Below, in pieces: positions 1 through 11,355 of a stretch of 64,000 nucleotides of DNA (its first letter is position 1; the number at the start of each line of letters is the position of its first letter). This stretch comes from Rhinolophus ferrumequinum (lineage: Eukaryota > Chordata > Mammalia > Chiroptera > Rhinolophidae). The stretch is from the NCBI RefSeq assembly GCF_004115265.2, contig NC_046306.1:11731324-11795323 (forward strand), in the 5' to 3' direction. A program made the position numbers and the translations under genes. The notes below the pieces were generated by a model. The model was not told the origin of the DNA. It ran no database searches and saw only the letters and a program-made list of their open reading frames with translations.

Positions 1-199
1 GGAGTCAGGGAGGCAACAATCTGGCCCTTTCTCTGTCCTGGAGGGCTGTGGTCAGTTCTGGGCATTGCTCTTCATTAAGAGGGGTAGTGTCAGAGTGGCA
101 CGTCCAGCGGAGGGTACCGGGTGACAGGGAGCTTTGCAGGAGCACATTAGCCTACAGAATTACATAGCCCTGAGTGTGAAATGCATCTCAGTCATTGCT

Positions 200-360
200 G
201 CTAGGGACCACGGGCATCACAAAAACTTTGCCCGGCTCAGTTTCCTCCCCTGTAACATAGGACGAATGTCCACCTTACGGGATGGATGGAAGGAGTCTAG
301 GAGGTAATGTATGCAGGTGCCGGGCACCCTATAAAGCTTCAATAATGGTGATTCTTATAA
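200..360 (+). repeat. MIR SINE
   Basis: The piece CTCAGTTTCCTCCCCTGTAA followed by the degenerate MIR 3' portion (CACCCTATAAAGCTTCAATAA) is typical of MIR in sense orientation. It is intronic in SLC13A3. Ends are approximate. Confidence 0.5.
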
Positions 361-420
361 TGAATAATACAGTGTTAATATTTGTTTTATTGTCATTTTA
401 ATAATCACCCTTATTACTGA

Positions 421-600
421 TCATAAATATCTTTATTACTGATAATCATATTGATAGTGTTGTATTTGATATACTATATCTGATACATGTTTTTATATTA
501 TATATGATATATATTATATCTTGTATATATTTTATATATTTCATGCATATTAGTGTGTTATATAATAATTATAAGATTAATATTTTGTGTAAATAATTGT
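421..600. repeat. AT-rich low-complexity tract
   Basis: Nearly pure A/T with many TATAT runs, intronic in SLC13A3. No coding or structured signal is seen. Confidence 0.7.
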
Positions 601-779
601 GTCAGTATTTTTAAAAGGAATAACCATCATTGGAAGAATGGAGGGTCCAATTCCCCTTCCCCTAGAGCTCAGGGGTGCTAGACCCACATGGATTACTTGG
701 AGAGCCAAAGCGATGGAGAATCCAAGGGTTTGGGCCCTGGGCCTACGCAGTATGGAATAGAGAAGCGTTCAAGAAGCAG

Positions 780-885
780 AGAAGCTGATTCAAGTCCAGG
801 CTCAACTGTGTGACCTTGGGCCTGTCACTCCCCCTCTGCACCTCAGGCTCCCCATCTGGGAAGGGGTTGACCCCAACACTCCCTC
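780..885 (+). repeat. MIR SINE
   Basis: Contains TGTGTGACCTTGGGCCTGTC followed by CCTCAGGCTCCCCATCTGGG, the MIR core and 3' region. It lies about 80 bp upstream of the SLC13A3 exon at 964. Confidence 0.7.
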
Positions 886-963
886 CTGGGCCCAGCCGTC
901 AGGGGTGGCAGATGGGGGTGGGCTGGGTGTGACGATGTGGCTCTTGCCTCCTCCCCTCTGCAG

Positions 964-1125
964 GAGTCAGGGCTGTCTGCGTGGATCAGTAATCAGCTAC
1001 ACCCCCTGGAGAACATGCCACCTGTGCTGGCTGTCCTGCTCATCACCTCGGTCATTGCCTTCTTCACCGAGTTTGCCAGCAACACGGCCACCGTCATCAT
1101 CTTCCTGCCCGTCCTGTCAGAGCTG
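964..1125 (+). CDS. SLC13A3: SLC13A3 exon with second SNT motif
   Basis: The acceptor is CCCCTCTGCAG and the donor CTG/GTGAGG. The exon has 54 whole codons starting ESGLSAW and ending LPVLSEL. It carries the FASNTAT motif, which in SLC13 structures helps form a sodium and substrate site, preceded by a hydrophobic stretch (PVLAVLLITSVIAFF). Confidence 0.95.
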
Positions 1126-4100
1126 GTGAGGGTCCTTCTGGGGAAGCGGGGGAGGAAAGGAAGAGCACCTGTCCCCTCCACACAGGTCGGCAATCTCTCC
1201 CCTGCTAGCAGGAACTCCATCCGGGAGCTCCAGTTTTCATTGTTCTCTTCCAAAATGCATGAAAGTGTCAGAACTCTGATTTAAAAAAAAAAGAATACTG
1301 TGTTTTTTCTTCAAAAAAATGCATAAACACAGTAAATATTTTCAAAGTGACCAAATTCCATCCTTTGGAAAGTTTTCTAGGAAAATATAAATGATCAAAT
1401 GTGGATTAAGCAGAAGTAGAAAATCTGAGTGGTCAAATAAGCACAGGAGAAATCGTAATCGTGGGCAAAACTGTAACCTCCTTCTAGATCACAGCCTCTT
1501 GGTACTACTGACATTTCAGGTCAGTGGTGGGGGCCGTGCTGCACACTGTGGGATGTGTAGCAGCACCCCTGGCCTCTACCCACTAGATGCCAGTAGCACC
1601 CCGCTCAATCATGACCATCAAAAATGTCTTCATTGCCAAATGTCCCCTTGAAGGACAAAAACCATCCCCAGTTGAGAACAACTGCTCTGAAAGTCACCAG
1701 CCCTGGAGAGGTGGCTGGGTGAAAGCTAGAACCTTCAAGCTACAGACAGCTGCCAACTTCCCCACAGTGTTCCAGAGAAAGCCATTCAATCCAGGTATAA
1801 GGTTAGCAAAACCCCAACACCAAAAGCAAACAAGGGGAGCAAAGGAAAAAAAGTTGTAACTCAACCTGACGTGTAATAAATAAAGAAGCCAATAGTGAAA
1901 CGAATCCAGGATCATATGCAAAGAACAACATAGCCTGATCAAGCAGAGTTTATATTAGGAATTTCAAAAGTGATTAACATGAGAAACTATTGATATAGTT
2001 TTATACATTTAAATAGATGAAAGATGACCAAACCCTCTGAATATCTCAATACAATCCAAAGTGGATCAAATGAAATCAATGTTGCGAGTATACTCACGCA
2101 GTGATATATGCAGTAATATACCAGGCACACTTGTCTGAACCACCTTGATTTTGTTTGTTTATTAATGTTTGTTTATCATTTATAATGGAGGTCACACTGT
2201 ATTCACATACACAGATATACTTCATTCTTTGTCAATGATGAGAATATTCTATGATGAATCAGTAGTTGCCGATTTGGTTAAGCCATCTGTTTGCAGCCTT
2301 TGCTGGTACCCAGCAATGCTGCCTCAACCTTTTTCCCTCTCGGTGCACCTTTGAGGACAGCTAGATACATTCCTAGAACTGAGATCCCTGGATGAAAGAG
2401 CACGTACATTTACAATTTTGTTAGATAGGGATAAATTGTGCTCCAAAGTGGGCGTGCCATTTGACACTCCCACACACATTGCGGTGTGGGGGTCCTCATC
2501 CCCTTGCTGACTGTGATAGGATTTAATCACTCCCTTCCCCAGGGTCTGAGGAACCTGACAATTGAGAGATATGGGGGTACTATGGGGGGAGGGGGAAGGA
2601 AGAGAGTATAGCGCCAGCCAGATCTGCAGAGGCTCTCTTGCTGGAGAAGACGCTAGCAAAGGACACATCCTTCTAAATGTTGCTCATCAAAATCAAAATG
2701 TTTTCCATGCAAGGGGTGATTTTAGTGCATTTCGAGAAAATGTGTATACTTTGGGTTGCAAAATTTCCCTATAAGGGCCAAAATTGTCCTATCTTAAATA
2801 AAAGGCTGGAGAGGCGATCAACATGGATTATAGGTGAATATGTCATTGGGGAGAGGTGACGAACCAGTGGCCCAGTGACTGAGGCCAACCCATAGACACT
2901 TTGATCTACACAGTCTTAGAAAGTTGGAAATGTTTGCCAACAGATGCCATCTTGAGCTGTCTTTATCCCTGTAGTTCAGTGAGGCTCCAACCAAAGGTGC
3001 CCAGAGCCCAGCTGCTTGGACCGTTTGGCTGAGAGAAGGAGGGGGCGGGGGGCTTGTTATTTGAGAGTATCTGCATCACCTGGGAACTTGTTGGACATGC
3101 AGATTCTCAGGGCCACCAGAGATGTGCTGAACCAGCAACTCTGGGTGAGGTGGGGCCTAGCCATCTGAGTTTTAACAAGTCTCCAGGTGATTTGGGCGCA
3201 TGCTCAAATTGGAGAAGGAGGTTTCTAGGTAAATCAGCACTTCCCACTCTCCCTGATGACCCTGCAGCCTGGCCCTGGAATGTCACTAACCCTGAGCATG
3301 TTCTCTCCTTGTCTCCCTTGGTCTGGTTCTCTGTCTGTCTATTTCTGCATATCACATCTCTCTTTTCATTTGTATGTCCGGCCGCATTTCTCCTCGTGTG
3401 TCTCCAAATCTGTCTTCTCATTTGTTTCTATTGTCCGCTCTCATTCTGCCCATCTCTATCCATGTTGCCTTTGCTTCTCTTGCTGTCTCTACATCTGTCT
3501 TCCATATTGCTCTCTTTCTAACTGTCTCCATCTTTTGTGGTTTCTCGATACTTCTCCACGTCGTGGTCTCGCCCACCCTGTCCTGCGCCCAGGCCATCCG
3601 TCTGAGAGTGCACCCCCTGTATTTGATGATTCCCGGCACAGTCGGCTGCTCCTACGCCTTCATGCTCCCAGTCTCCACGCCCCCCAACTCCATCGCCTTC
3701 GCCTCTGGACACTTGCTGGTCAAAGACATGGTGAGTCTGGGCATTTTCTAGAAGAGCCCGGATAGGGGGGGTGGACACCTCTAGGCAGGACTCCTGCTCC
3801 TCCTGCCACCAGCCCCCAATTTCGGATGAGTCCATTCTGCGTGGGACCAGGAAGATACATTTTAGCAAACCCTCTGGGATGATCCTTATGCTTAGACAGT
3901 TTCAGGAAACACTGCTCAAGTGACGCATTCCAAAGTTGCTTCCAGGACAAGGGACTTCCCCTCGCTCCAGGCACTGCTCTCTCTTCTTGTTTGGCCAACT
4001 TCCCTGTGCCCAGAATCTTTAGAAGACAGGAGCAGCAGTCCAAACCCTGGGGCTTAGGGGTAGGCCCCGTGTCCGGCCAGCTGGGGAGTGAGACAGAAGC

Positions 4101-6011
4101 CCAGGGTTGTGGCCCTGGAGGGAACCTACCAGGTTTCAGCAGGGCTCAGCCATTGGGCAGTGTGTTCCCTCTCCCCCACGCTCCCCTGCTAAACCCTCTC
4201 CCCCCTTCCCTCCTTTGGCCTCCTGCTGCCTCTTCCCCCTCCACCCATTGCCCAGGGTGTTTGTACAGTGGACACTCAGAATGCAAACAACCCTTCCTAA
4301 GCTGGTGAAACCAAAAGGGTCATCTGCTTAACTAGTTTATGATGCAGGCTTTCCAGGCTCAGAAACCCCAGCAGGATAAATGGAGACAGAGAGAGAGAGA
4401 ATCAGAAAGAGATCCCAAAGCCAGCAGAGAGTAACAGTGTGGCTGTTAATTAAAATAACTGAGGCGGGACTGAGCAGCCCTGTTGAGTGCGGCTCCCAGG
4501 ACCCTTGCAAAGCAAGATCCAACCCTCCTCCCTACCCGCCCCTCCCCTGCAAACTTACACCAGGCTCCTTGGAATCCTCTAAACTTGTCAGGAGCTTTAA
4601 GAATCCCCTAGAACAGAGGCCAAACAGCACAATGCAGTTTCCTGACCTTATCAGGTGGCCACCTCCCTTCACGAACCATCCTGGGTAATACTCATTTCAC
4701 AATTTTACTAGTTCAACTTACATTTTAAAAAAATAACAGTATTTTTAAAATTTCCAATGCATGTGTAAATGGAAAACCAGGATCGCATGCCATCGAAGCT
4801 ACATCTCAGGGGGGAAAAAGCAAAATAATAAAATTCTCCCTGATAACAGTTGCCTGGAGATGGTTCTGAATCCCTGTTTATTAAAAAGGGCAATTGGTAA
4901 ATTAATCTGGGGAACGTAATTTAGTGGTTACCAGAGGGTAAGGGGTTGGGGGGTGGGAGGTGAGGGTAAGGGGGATCAAATATGTGGTGATGGAAGGAGA
5001 ACTGACTCTGGATGGTGAACACATAATGTAATTTATAGATGATGTGATACAGAAGTGCACATCTGAAATCTATGTAATTTTACTTACAATTGTCACCCCA
5101 ATAAATTTAAAAAAATTAAATTAAATTAAATTAAATTAAAAAAAAAGGCAATTGGTAAGGGCATAGTAGCACCTCAGGGAGACCTTCTCTTTGAGGAATA
5201 GATTGAAAAAGGAATTGAAAAGGGAGTAACTTTCGCACCATGCGATTCACCGCTGGTCAGCACGAGGGTGGAACAACCAGGAAACCCAGCTAGGAAACAA
5301 GAATTTTCAGCCCAAGGTTGAACTGCATGATATACGAGGTCAGCCTGGGTAAGGAGCAAGTGGGCAACTCTTTCCAGCTACTTAAAGATGTAAAAATTTC
5401 CAGCAGAAAAATTCTTCTCAGTGAAGAAGTATAGCTTTAACTGGACACACATAGTGTGTGTGTGTGTACACGCAGGGATTGTTTAATGGTCAGATTATTT
5501 TCAAGCTGTGTGGCCTTGGGTAAGCCAACTTCTCTGAGCCTCATTTTTCTCTTCTGTAAAATGGGAATAATAATAGTAACAACCTTTGGTGTATTGCTTT
5601 CAGGGTTAAGTGACCTTATGAAAACTGCATGCACCTGGCACCTAGAAACCATTCAGTGAATGGAGACATTTGCAGCTCTTTGAGGGACAGCCTAGAAGAG
5701 TGTAAAGGTGGGAGGGGCTGTGGCATCCACTGACCTGAGTTTGGGTGAATGACTTCCTGTCTCTGAGCCTCAGTTTTCCCATCTGTAAGCTGGGCGACCC
5801 GCTGACCCCTCCTTCCATCTGCATTCTATTTCAGGTACGGGCAGGCTTCCTGATGAACCTGATGGGTGTCCTCCTGCTGAACTTGGCCATAAATACTTGG
5901 GCACAGACCATCTTCCAGCTGGGCACTTTCCCGGACTGGGCCCGCAACCACTCAGCCAGTGTCACAGCACCGTCATCCACTTTGGCCAACGGCACGTTGC
6001 GGACCCTCTGA
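964..6011 (+). CDS. SLC13A3: SLC13A3 (NaDC3) Na+/dicarboxylate cotransporter, last three coding exons
   Basis: This is the 3' part of a plasma-membrane cotransporter that moves succinate and other dicarboxylates with sodium, chiefly in kidney, liver and brain (family knowledge). Exons 964-1125, 3593-3730 and 5835-6011 are each bounded by AG/GT and all join in phase 0, giving 158 residues of a protein of about 600. The order seen is the second SNT motif (FASNTAT), then the SLC13 signature region (AFMLPVSTPPNSIAF), then the last membrane segment (FLMNLMGVLLLNLAINTW) and an extracellular tail with two N-glycosylation sequons (NHS, NGT), ending RTL. Wording such as LHPLENMPP, RLRVHPLYLMIPGTVGCS and QTIFQLGTFPDWA matches SLC13A3 rather than SLC13A2 or SLC13A5. 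Upstream exons lie outside the window. OCSTAMP follows on the same strand, as in human 20q13.12. Nothing looks broken. Confidence 0.96.
1488..1690 (-). mobile_element. MER20 (hAT-Charlie MITE)
   Basis: Recognised from GGGATGTGTAGCAGCACCCC, CCCACTAGATGCCAGTAGCA and the end GTTGAGAACAACTG, which is antisense MER20. It is old and diverged, in an SLC13A3 intron. Confidence 0.85.
1800..2075 (+). mobile_element. L1 ORF2 fragment
   Basis: Resembles the reverse-transcriptase part of an old L1 (AACGAATCCAGGATCATATG, TTTATATTAGGAATTTCAAA and the AATCTCAATA-like block). It is heavily decayed with no continuing frame. Confidence 0.5.
2150..2490 (-). mobile_element. Probable old L1 fragment, antisense
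   Basis: The order of phrases (TTCATTCTTTGTCAATGATG, then CCAAAGTGGGCGTGCCATTT followed by GACACTCCCAC) matches antisense L1 ORF2-type sequence common in mammalian introns. Low divergence resolution by eye. Confidence 0.4.
3064..3222 (+). mobile_element. MER5A (hAT-Charlie MITE)
   Basis: CTGCATCACCTGGGAACTTG, GGTGGGGCCTAGCCATCTGA and GTTTTAACAAGTCTCCAGGT are the body of MER5A. It is intronic in SLC13A3. Confidence 0.85.
3593..3730 (+). CDS. SLC13A3: SLC13A3 exon with SLC13 signature
   Basis: The acceptor is CTGCGCCCAG and the donor ATG/GTGAGT. The exon has 46 codons from AIRLRVHPLY to HLLVKDM and contains the conserved FMLPVSTPPN segment of the Na+:sulfate/carboxylate symporter signature. 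Confidence 0.96.
3731..4882. other. SLC13A3 intron, no recognised feature
   Basis: Intronic sequence including a pyrimidine-rich patch near 4190-4250. I see no exon or repeat that I can name here. Confidence 0.5.
4902..5140 (+). mobile_element. 5'-truncated L1 3' end with target-site duplication
   Basis: This is an L1 3' UTR tail: GGATGGTGAACACATAATGT, TAGATGATGTGATACAGAAG and GTCACCCCAATAAATTTAAA, ending in an AAATT-rich tail. The host sequence GGGCAATTGGTAA precedes it (ending 4900) and AGGCAATTGGTAA follows it (ending 5158), a target-site duplication with A-rich left edge as L1 endonuclease makes. The readable duplication suggests a fairly young insertion. The 3' end resembles bat/laurasiatherian L1 (from memory). 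Confidence 0.85.
5106..5146. repeat. (TTAAA)n tail repeat
   Basis: Several AAATT/TTAAA units form the terminal tail of the L1 insertion. Confidence 0.85.
5500..5665 (+). repeat. MIR SINE
   Basis: TGTGTGGCCTTGGGTAAGCC, GAGCCTCATTTTTCTCTTCT, GTAAAATGGGAATAATAATA and a degraded 3' part identify MIR in sense orientation. Confidence 0.85.
5725..5800 (+). repeat. MIR SINE fragment
   Basis: TCTGAGCCTCAGTTTTCCCA followed by TCTGTAAGCTGGG is the MIR core, ending about 35 bp before the SLC13A3 terminal exon. Confidence 0.7.
5835..6011 (+). CDS. SLC13A3: SLC13A3 terminal coding exon
   Basis: The acceptor is TCTATTTCAG. The exon has 58 codons plus TGA: a final hydrophobic helix (FLMNLMGVLLLNLAINTW), then a short tail with sequons NHS and NGT. 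The human tail as I recall it also ends in LAN-T-RTL, so the terminus looks complete. Confidence 0.95.
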   Translation, partial: VRAGFLMNLMGVLLLNLAINTWAQTIFQLGTFPDWARNHSASVTAPSSTLANGTLRTL

Positions 6012-7610
6012 GTCCTCCTTGGAGACTGTCTCTGGGAGGGGACCCTCCTGGAAGGCTTGTGCCATCACCTGCTGCTAGAATCATACAGGATGATCAAGCA
6101 CTTCGCTGCCATCAGTGTGCAGCAAACAAGGGTGACCTCTAGTGGTCCACTTGGGTCAACAGGTTCATTATCTAGGACATCTCCTCTCTCTCTCGTGCTG
6201 TTCCGGGCCCAGAAATTTTCCCAGATTTGCTTCCTGAGAAACCAGCTCCTTTATCTCTGAGCTGTTATATGGGTAGGATGCAAGAGAGAGCCCGATTTTG
6301 GCAACAGTAAGCAAATCTAGAATGGCATTTGTCTTGAACAGTTGGGATGGGAAGCCATCCATCCCCATGGGCACCGCTAACATTCCCCACTGACTACTTT
6401 AGGTTACGCTCTGGAGAGACCATCTCGCCTCCAGGGATCACTTTCCTTGGAGAGGCTGCGGTGTTCCAGTCCAGTTGCTTCCAGCTGTTCACAGCTAGTG
6501 CGTGTTCTGCTTGGTCGGTGCCCATTCTACACCAGTTGTTTGCATATTACCCCTGCTGATACTGGCAGCCAGAGTTATTTTCAATCCCTAGAGACAGGGA
6601 GGGGCAGCTGACTTCCTGAGGATGTGGGGACTGGGCAAAGCCTCTTTGTTGCTTCTCTGGGCTCCCAAGCACATCAGGGGGGTTCTAGAAACCCCGGCTG
6701 ACATCTCTACCCAAGCTTTTTAGGATTTTCCTGTTTAATCTGATTCAGTTTGGCCACAGTTCTGGAGTCAGGCCAAGCCTGGGCCCTTCCCTCTCGCAGG
6801 TCACCGATGGCCCCTCCAGCCAGGCCCCTCCTGCATGTGTCCCACAGGGTCCACTGTGGCTGCCAGCCACTTCTTGTTATAGCAGCTGGTCTTTACCTCC
6901 CCAACCCCACCCTAAGTGGTAAACATGTTTGATTAGCAAAGGCCCCATTTTTCAGGGGCAAGACAAAAATCAAAAGATAAACTGGAGCCTTGTGAAAGGT
7001 TGGAGTGGAATGTCTCAGGCAGGCGATGTATGGTAATCCCCTTGTACAGATGGGAAAACTGAGACTTGCCCTGAGCAGTGGCTGGTGAAGGCGTCTCCCA
7101 GGGGCTTTAATCACTCCTGATTTCAAACAGAAGCATCTAGGCATCCACAGTGTTGGGCCCAGTGGATGTTCAGGAAGTGTCTGTGGAATGAGTAGCCCAG
7201 TGTTAGAATGGCACCAGGAAAGGTGCCACCCGAGGGGCAGGGGCCCGGAAGCCTTGCTTCTCCCCTTCCTGCACCTCTGAGGGATGCAGTTCCCTGGCAA
7301 CATGGCTGGGAAGGCAGTTCCTAGAGACTGAACTCGTCCTCAGTACAGCACAGTGAGTCATGGATGTTTCCCTGGGAGCAGGGGGGAGGAGAGAGGAGAG
7401 GCCCCCTCCCCCGACCTCAAGCTGGAGGATGAGCCCCACCTCCTTCCCATGAGTAGGACCTCAGCAGTTAGTCAGTTGCAGCCCATGGGGGAGGGGGGAA
7501 ACGCACTCCTATGGAATGGAGAGGAGAGAAGTTCATTCCCAGAGAATGGGACTTGTAACCAGATGAATCATGATTTCACATACTTCTGATTGAAAATGCT
7601 ATAAAATAAA
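6012..7610 (+). other. SLC13A3: Probable SLC13A3 3' UTR with poly(A) signal
   Basis: The sequence after the SLC13A3 stop has no other coding signal and reaches AATAAA at 7605-7610 (inside ATAAAATAAAG), the first strong signal downstream. A MIR-like antisense piece lies at about 7030-7100. The end point is inferred from the hexamer alone. Confidence 0.55.
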
Positions 7611-7699
7611 GAATATTAATCAACACTGGCCCTGGAGATTATTTGCCTTTGTGGACATAAAAGAGCTTTAAAGCCCAAAATTTCTGAGCTGGGGGTTTC

Positions 7700-8135
7700 C
7701 ACAGAATTGGCCTCCCGGACCTCACTTTCTTACTACTCTCCGCTTTCTGCTCTACTCCAGCCACACACTCAGACTCTCTTGCCTCAGGGCCTTTGCACGT
7801 GCTGTTTCCTCTGTCTAGAACACTTTGCTCCCAAATATATGCTTGTTTCCTCGCTCTATTCAGGTTTCTGCTCAAATGTCACCTCCCCAGAGAAGCTTCC
7901 CTGGCCATCTGGTCTAAAATGTCATTCTCATTACTCTCCATCTCTTTATGCTCCTATATTTTCCTTAGTATGTAGTCAGGCCACTGTATTATTTGTTTTC
8001 TTGTTTATTAAATTTCTCTCCCTCTAGAATATAAACTTATGAGAATGCAAACTATTTTGTTCAGTGCTATTACTCCAGTACCTAGAACAGTTTCTGACAC
8101 GTAGTAGGTGCTCAGTAAATATTTGATAAATGAAT
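7700..8135 (+). mobile_element. L2 LINE 3' end
   Basis: CAGGGCCTTTGCACGTGCTG, CTCAAATGTCACCTCCCCAG, AGAAGCTTCCCTGGCC and the end TAGTAGGTGCTCAGTAAATA are the standard L2 3' region in sense orientation. Confidence 0.9.
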
Positions 8136-8194
8136 CTATACCAGAATTTATGAGAACTCATTCCCACCCTCTGATCGGGGGTCTGTTTGATTCA

Positions 8195-8480
8195 TTTCGT
8201 TGCTCACTCATTCTTCCATATATTCATCGAACAATGTTTATGTGGAAACTGATTATGTGCTCATTCACGGTCCCCACCCACGTGGAACTTACATTCTAGC
8301 TGAGGTGACAGGCAGTGGACAAGTAAACACATAAATGACTCTGGGTCAGGATGCCAGCTAAGAAGAAAATTAAATTGGCCAACGTGGTAAACTGGCTCAG
8401 AGGCTACTTTAGCCAGGGTGGTCAGGGCGGACTTCTCTGAGGAGGCAGCACTGGACTGAGCCAGAAGGAGTCAGCTGTGT
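8195..8480 (-). mobile_element. L2-like repeat, antisense
   Basis: CACGTGGAACTTACATTCTA followed by GGACAAGTAAACACATAAAT and GGTGGTCAGGGCGGACTTCT fits the common antisense L2-type arrangement. Confidence 0.5.
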
Positions 8481-8605
8481 ACTTGTGGTGGTGTGGGAGG
8501 ACGGGATGGCAAGGGTGGTGCAGAGTCATTGGAAATATACCAGGGACTCATGTCTGGAATCGGCGAGGAGCACCCAGAAGTTAGAAGAGACAAAAACAAA
8601 ACCCC

Positions 8606-9094
8606 TGTTTTAGTTACTTGTGGCTGCATAACAAATCACCCTCCTCCCCAAATCAGGACCTTAAAACACAGTGATTTATTGGCTCACATCTCTGCATTTG
8701 GACAGAGTTCTACAGAGATGCTTTTGTCTCTGTTCTACATGGTGTGGCTGGGGCCACTCAGCTTGGAGTGTAGCTGGAATGTCCACCATGGCCATCGGCC
8801 CTCCGTGGCCATGTGGCTTTTCCAGGAGTCTAGCCCGGATCTCTCTACATGACAGTGGGCTTCTAGGAAGGTAAAATTGGAAGCTAAAAGGTCCCTGAAG
8901 GCCTGGGCTTGGGAGTCCAAGAGCATTGATTCTGCCACATTCTATTGGTAAAAACAGGTCACAGGTTAGCCCTGGTTCAAGGGGAGGAAATATGCGCAGA
9001 CTCCACTCCTCGCTGGGAGCAGTGGCATCCACGTAATTCATGTACAGGGGAGAGGGGAGTTGGCTACCGTCTTTGGAAGCCTTCTACCATAACA
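8606..9094 (-). mobile_element. MaLR (MLT1-type) solo LTR fossil
   Basis: Starts TGTTTTAGTTACTTGTGGCT with GCATAACAAATCACC and ends in TACCATAACA, the antisense layout of an MLT1-type ERVL-MaLR LTR. It is ancient (shared across placentals by family), decayed and noncoding. Confidence 0.65.
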
Positions 9095-9119
9095 CTGGGG
9101 ATAAAACTGAGTGAAAGCT

Positions 9120-9850
9120 AGGAATATGCCATTCTGAAAAGGGACATCTAAGTGTCCAGCAGGTTTATAAAGAGATGCTCAAACCCACTGATCGTCAGAT
9201 AAATGCAAGTTAAACCAAGATTCACTGATACTCCAATAAGACTGGCAAATACTAGAAAAGGGAATGACAAGCGATGGTGAAATGGAAGGAAACAGAAACA
9301 GTCGTGTTCTGCTGGTGAGACTATAAACTGTCACCATCTGCCTGGTAAGCAACTTGGCAATAATTAGGGGAATTCGTTATCTGCATTCCCTATGGCCCGT
9401 TAACCTACTCCTGGGTTATATCCTAGCAAAATGGGGCCCTAAGGAGACAATGTAGGAGGGTGTTTGTACCACTGTTGCTTGAGGGACCAAGGAGCTGAAG
9501 GCCACCTAGGTGACCATCACTGTGGGGGCGGGGACTATTTAATTAAAATATGGAAAAAGCACACTGGAAAACACAGCAACATGTAGAAGCGATAAACAAC
9601 AGGTACATAGGATAGGATAGACTCGTCCATATTCCAGTGCATATACCTAAAAAGTTTACATAGAGTCAAGCAGGCAGAAGAATGGAAGCTGGGACGGTAA
9701 ATGGAAAGAAAAAATGAATAAAAGTCATTGAACAAAGGGGGCAGCAATCCACATTGGACTCCTGTGCATCCTTGACTGATTTGGACTTTGGTTTCCTCGT
9801 CTGAGAAAGGAGCGTGTGCAATCAGTGTCTCAAAAGGACACAGGAAGCAC
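9120..9850 (+). mobile_element. Old L1 ORF2/3' fragment
   Basis: AGATGCTCAAACCCACTGAT, CAGATAAATGCAAGTTAAAC and CTACTCCTGGGTTATATCCT follow the order of the L1 ORF2 C-terminal region. Decayed. Confidence 0.55.
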
Positions 9851-10141
9851 ATAAGCTAGCTAACTTGAGGAGAGTTTAGGAAAAGGTCTAGTTACAAGGT
9901 GTGGGCACAAGGTAGGGATACCATGAGGGAAAGAAAAGATAGGCCCCAGAGGGAGGGCTAGTCATCGAGAAGCACCTCCCAGCCCAAGGCCTGAGAGAGA
10001 GAAAGGCCGAGCTGGAACTGGAACCTTTAGTCCAGGGGCTCATACAGCCCTTGATGACTCCATAGGGAGGGAGCTGCCTTGGATTTTTCTCTCCTCCTTC
10101 CTTGAACTCTTTGGCTGGGGCTCCCACTCGCCAAACCCTGC

Positions 10142-10446
10142 TGTATTGGTCAGGGTTCTCCAGAGAAACAGAACCATCAGGATGTGTGTATATGTATATC
10201 CAGGAGAGAGTCCAAAGTCAGTCTTCTGGTAGAATTCCCTCTTGCTCAGGGGAAGTCAGTCTTTTGAGCTCCTCGGACCTTCAGCTGATTGGGTGAGTCC
10301 CACCACAGTATGGCGGGAATCTGCTTGACTCAAACTCCACTGATCGAAATGTCAATCTCATCCAAAAACACCCTTACAGAAATATCCAAAATCACGTCTG
10401 ACCAAATATCTGGGTCCAGCCAAGATGACATAAAATGAACCATCAC
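10142..10446 (-). mobile_element. LTR-like fossil (probably MaLR group)
   Basis: TGTATTGGTCAGGGTTCTCC followed by AGAGAAACAGAACC at one end and AAAATGAACCATCACA at the other are the termini of a common mammalian TGT...ACA element, here antisense. A relative in sense orientation lies at 44640-44961. Subfamily not certain; noncoding and old. Confidence 0.55.
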
Positions 10447-11002
10447 ACCAACAGAAGCCAGAAGGCAAGAGAGTCCTTTGATGCAGCCCAACCAGGTCCA
10501 CCTTGGGGTACACAAGGCGAGGAGGAGAAGTGTGGAGACTGGGTCTGGAGGGGCAAATTGAGAAAACGTGGCGTGAAAGGTTTAGATCATAACAGAGCTT
10601 TCAAACTAGTGGTCCCCAGGGCTGCCTCCAGCCCACAGTTTTTTGTTTTCCCTCTTCCATGTAGTTTAAACTATTATTTGCTTGCTAATATTTAAAATAT
10701 TTCAGGACATTTCCCATTAAAACTTGGATTTATGCTTCTCTGGGAAAAGAAAATAGCAGATGACCTGGGAATATGGTACCACATTGCTCTCTGGCAACAA
10801 TTTTTTGGAGTGGTTGTAGTGGAAGAACTTAAATTGGAGGGTGAACTCGCTTGTTTGCCACAGTCCTCATTACTCCTTCATGTGTTACACTGTCTCTGAC
10901 CTGTCACCTTCCTGGCTTCTGAAGATAAGTGAATCTATGACTCCTGACCTACACGATCTAGAAGGTCCATTTCAGCTTTAGTGGTCACAGATTCTAATGA
11001 CC

Positions 11003-11355
11003 TAGAGCAGCACTACACAAAAGAACTTTCTGTGATGATGGAAACGGCCGATGTCTGCCTTGGACAATACAGTAGCCACTTGCTATGAGTGGCTTTTGAG
11101 CAACTGAAATGTGGCTGGTTAGAATGGAGATGGGCTGTAAGTAGAAAATGGACACCAGATTTTCAAAACTGAGTACAAACAAGTAAAGGTAAAAATATCT
11201 CATTAATAATTTTTTTATGTTGATTACAGTTTAAAGGATTTACTAAGTTGAGTAAAACATTTTATTAAAACTAATTTCACTTTCTTAACTGGCTACTGGA
11301 CATTTTTTAATTATATATGTAGTTCCCATTCTGTTTCTACTGGCTAGCCCTATCT
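11003..11355 (+). mobile_element. hAT-like nonautonomous DNA transposon
   Basis: TAGAGCAGCACTACACAAAA at one end, GTGGCTTTTGAGCAACTGAA in the middle and CTACTGGCTAGCCCTATC at the other resemble a common mammalian hAT MITE with matching ends. Exact family name not certain. Confidence 0.55.

Noticed and set aside
3256-3765. Long open frame through the SLC13A3 exon at 3593
   Set aside because: It is in another frame; the upstream part is pyrimidine-rich intron. The true exon is fixed by splice sites and homology.
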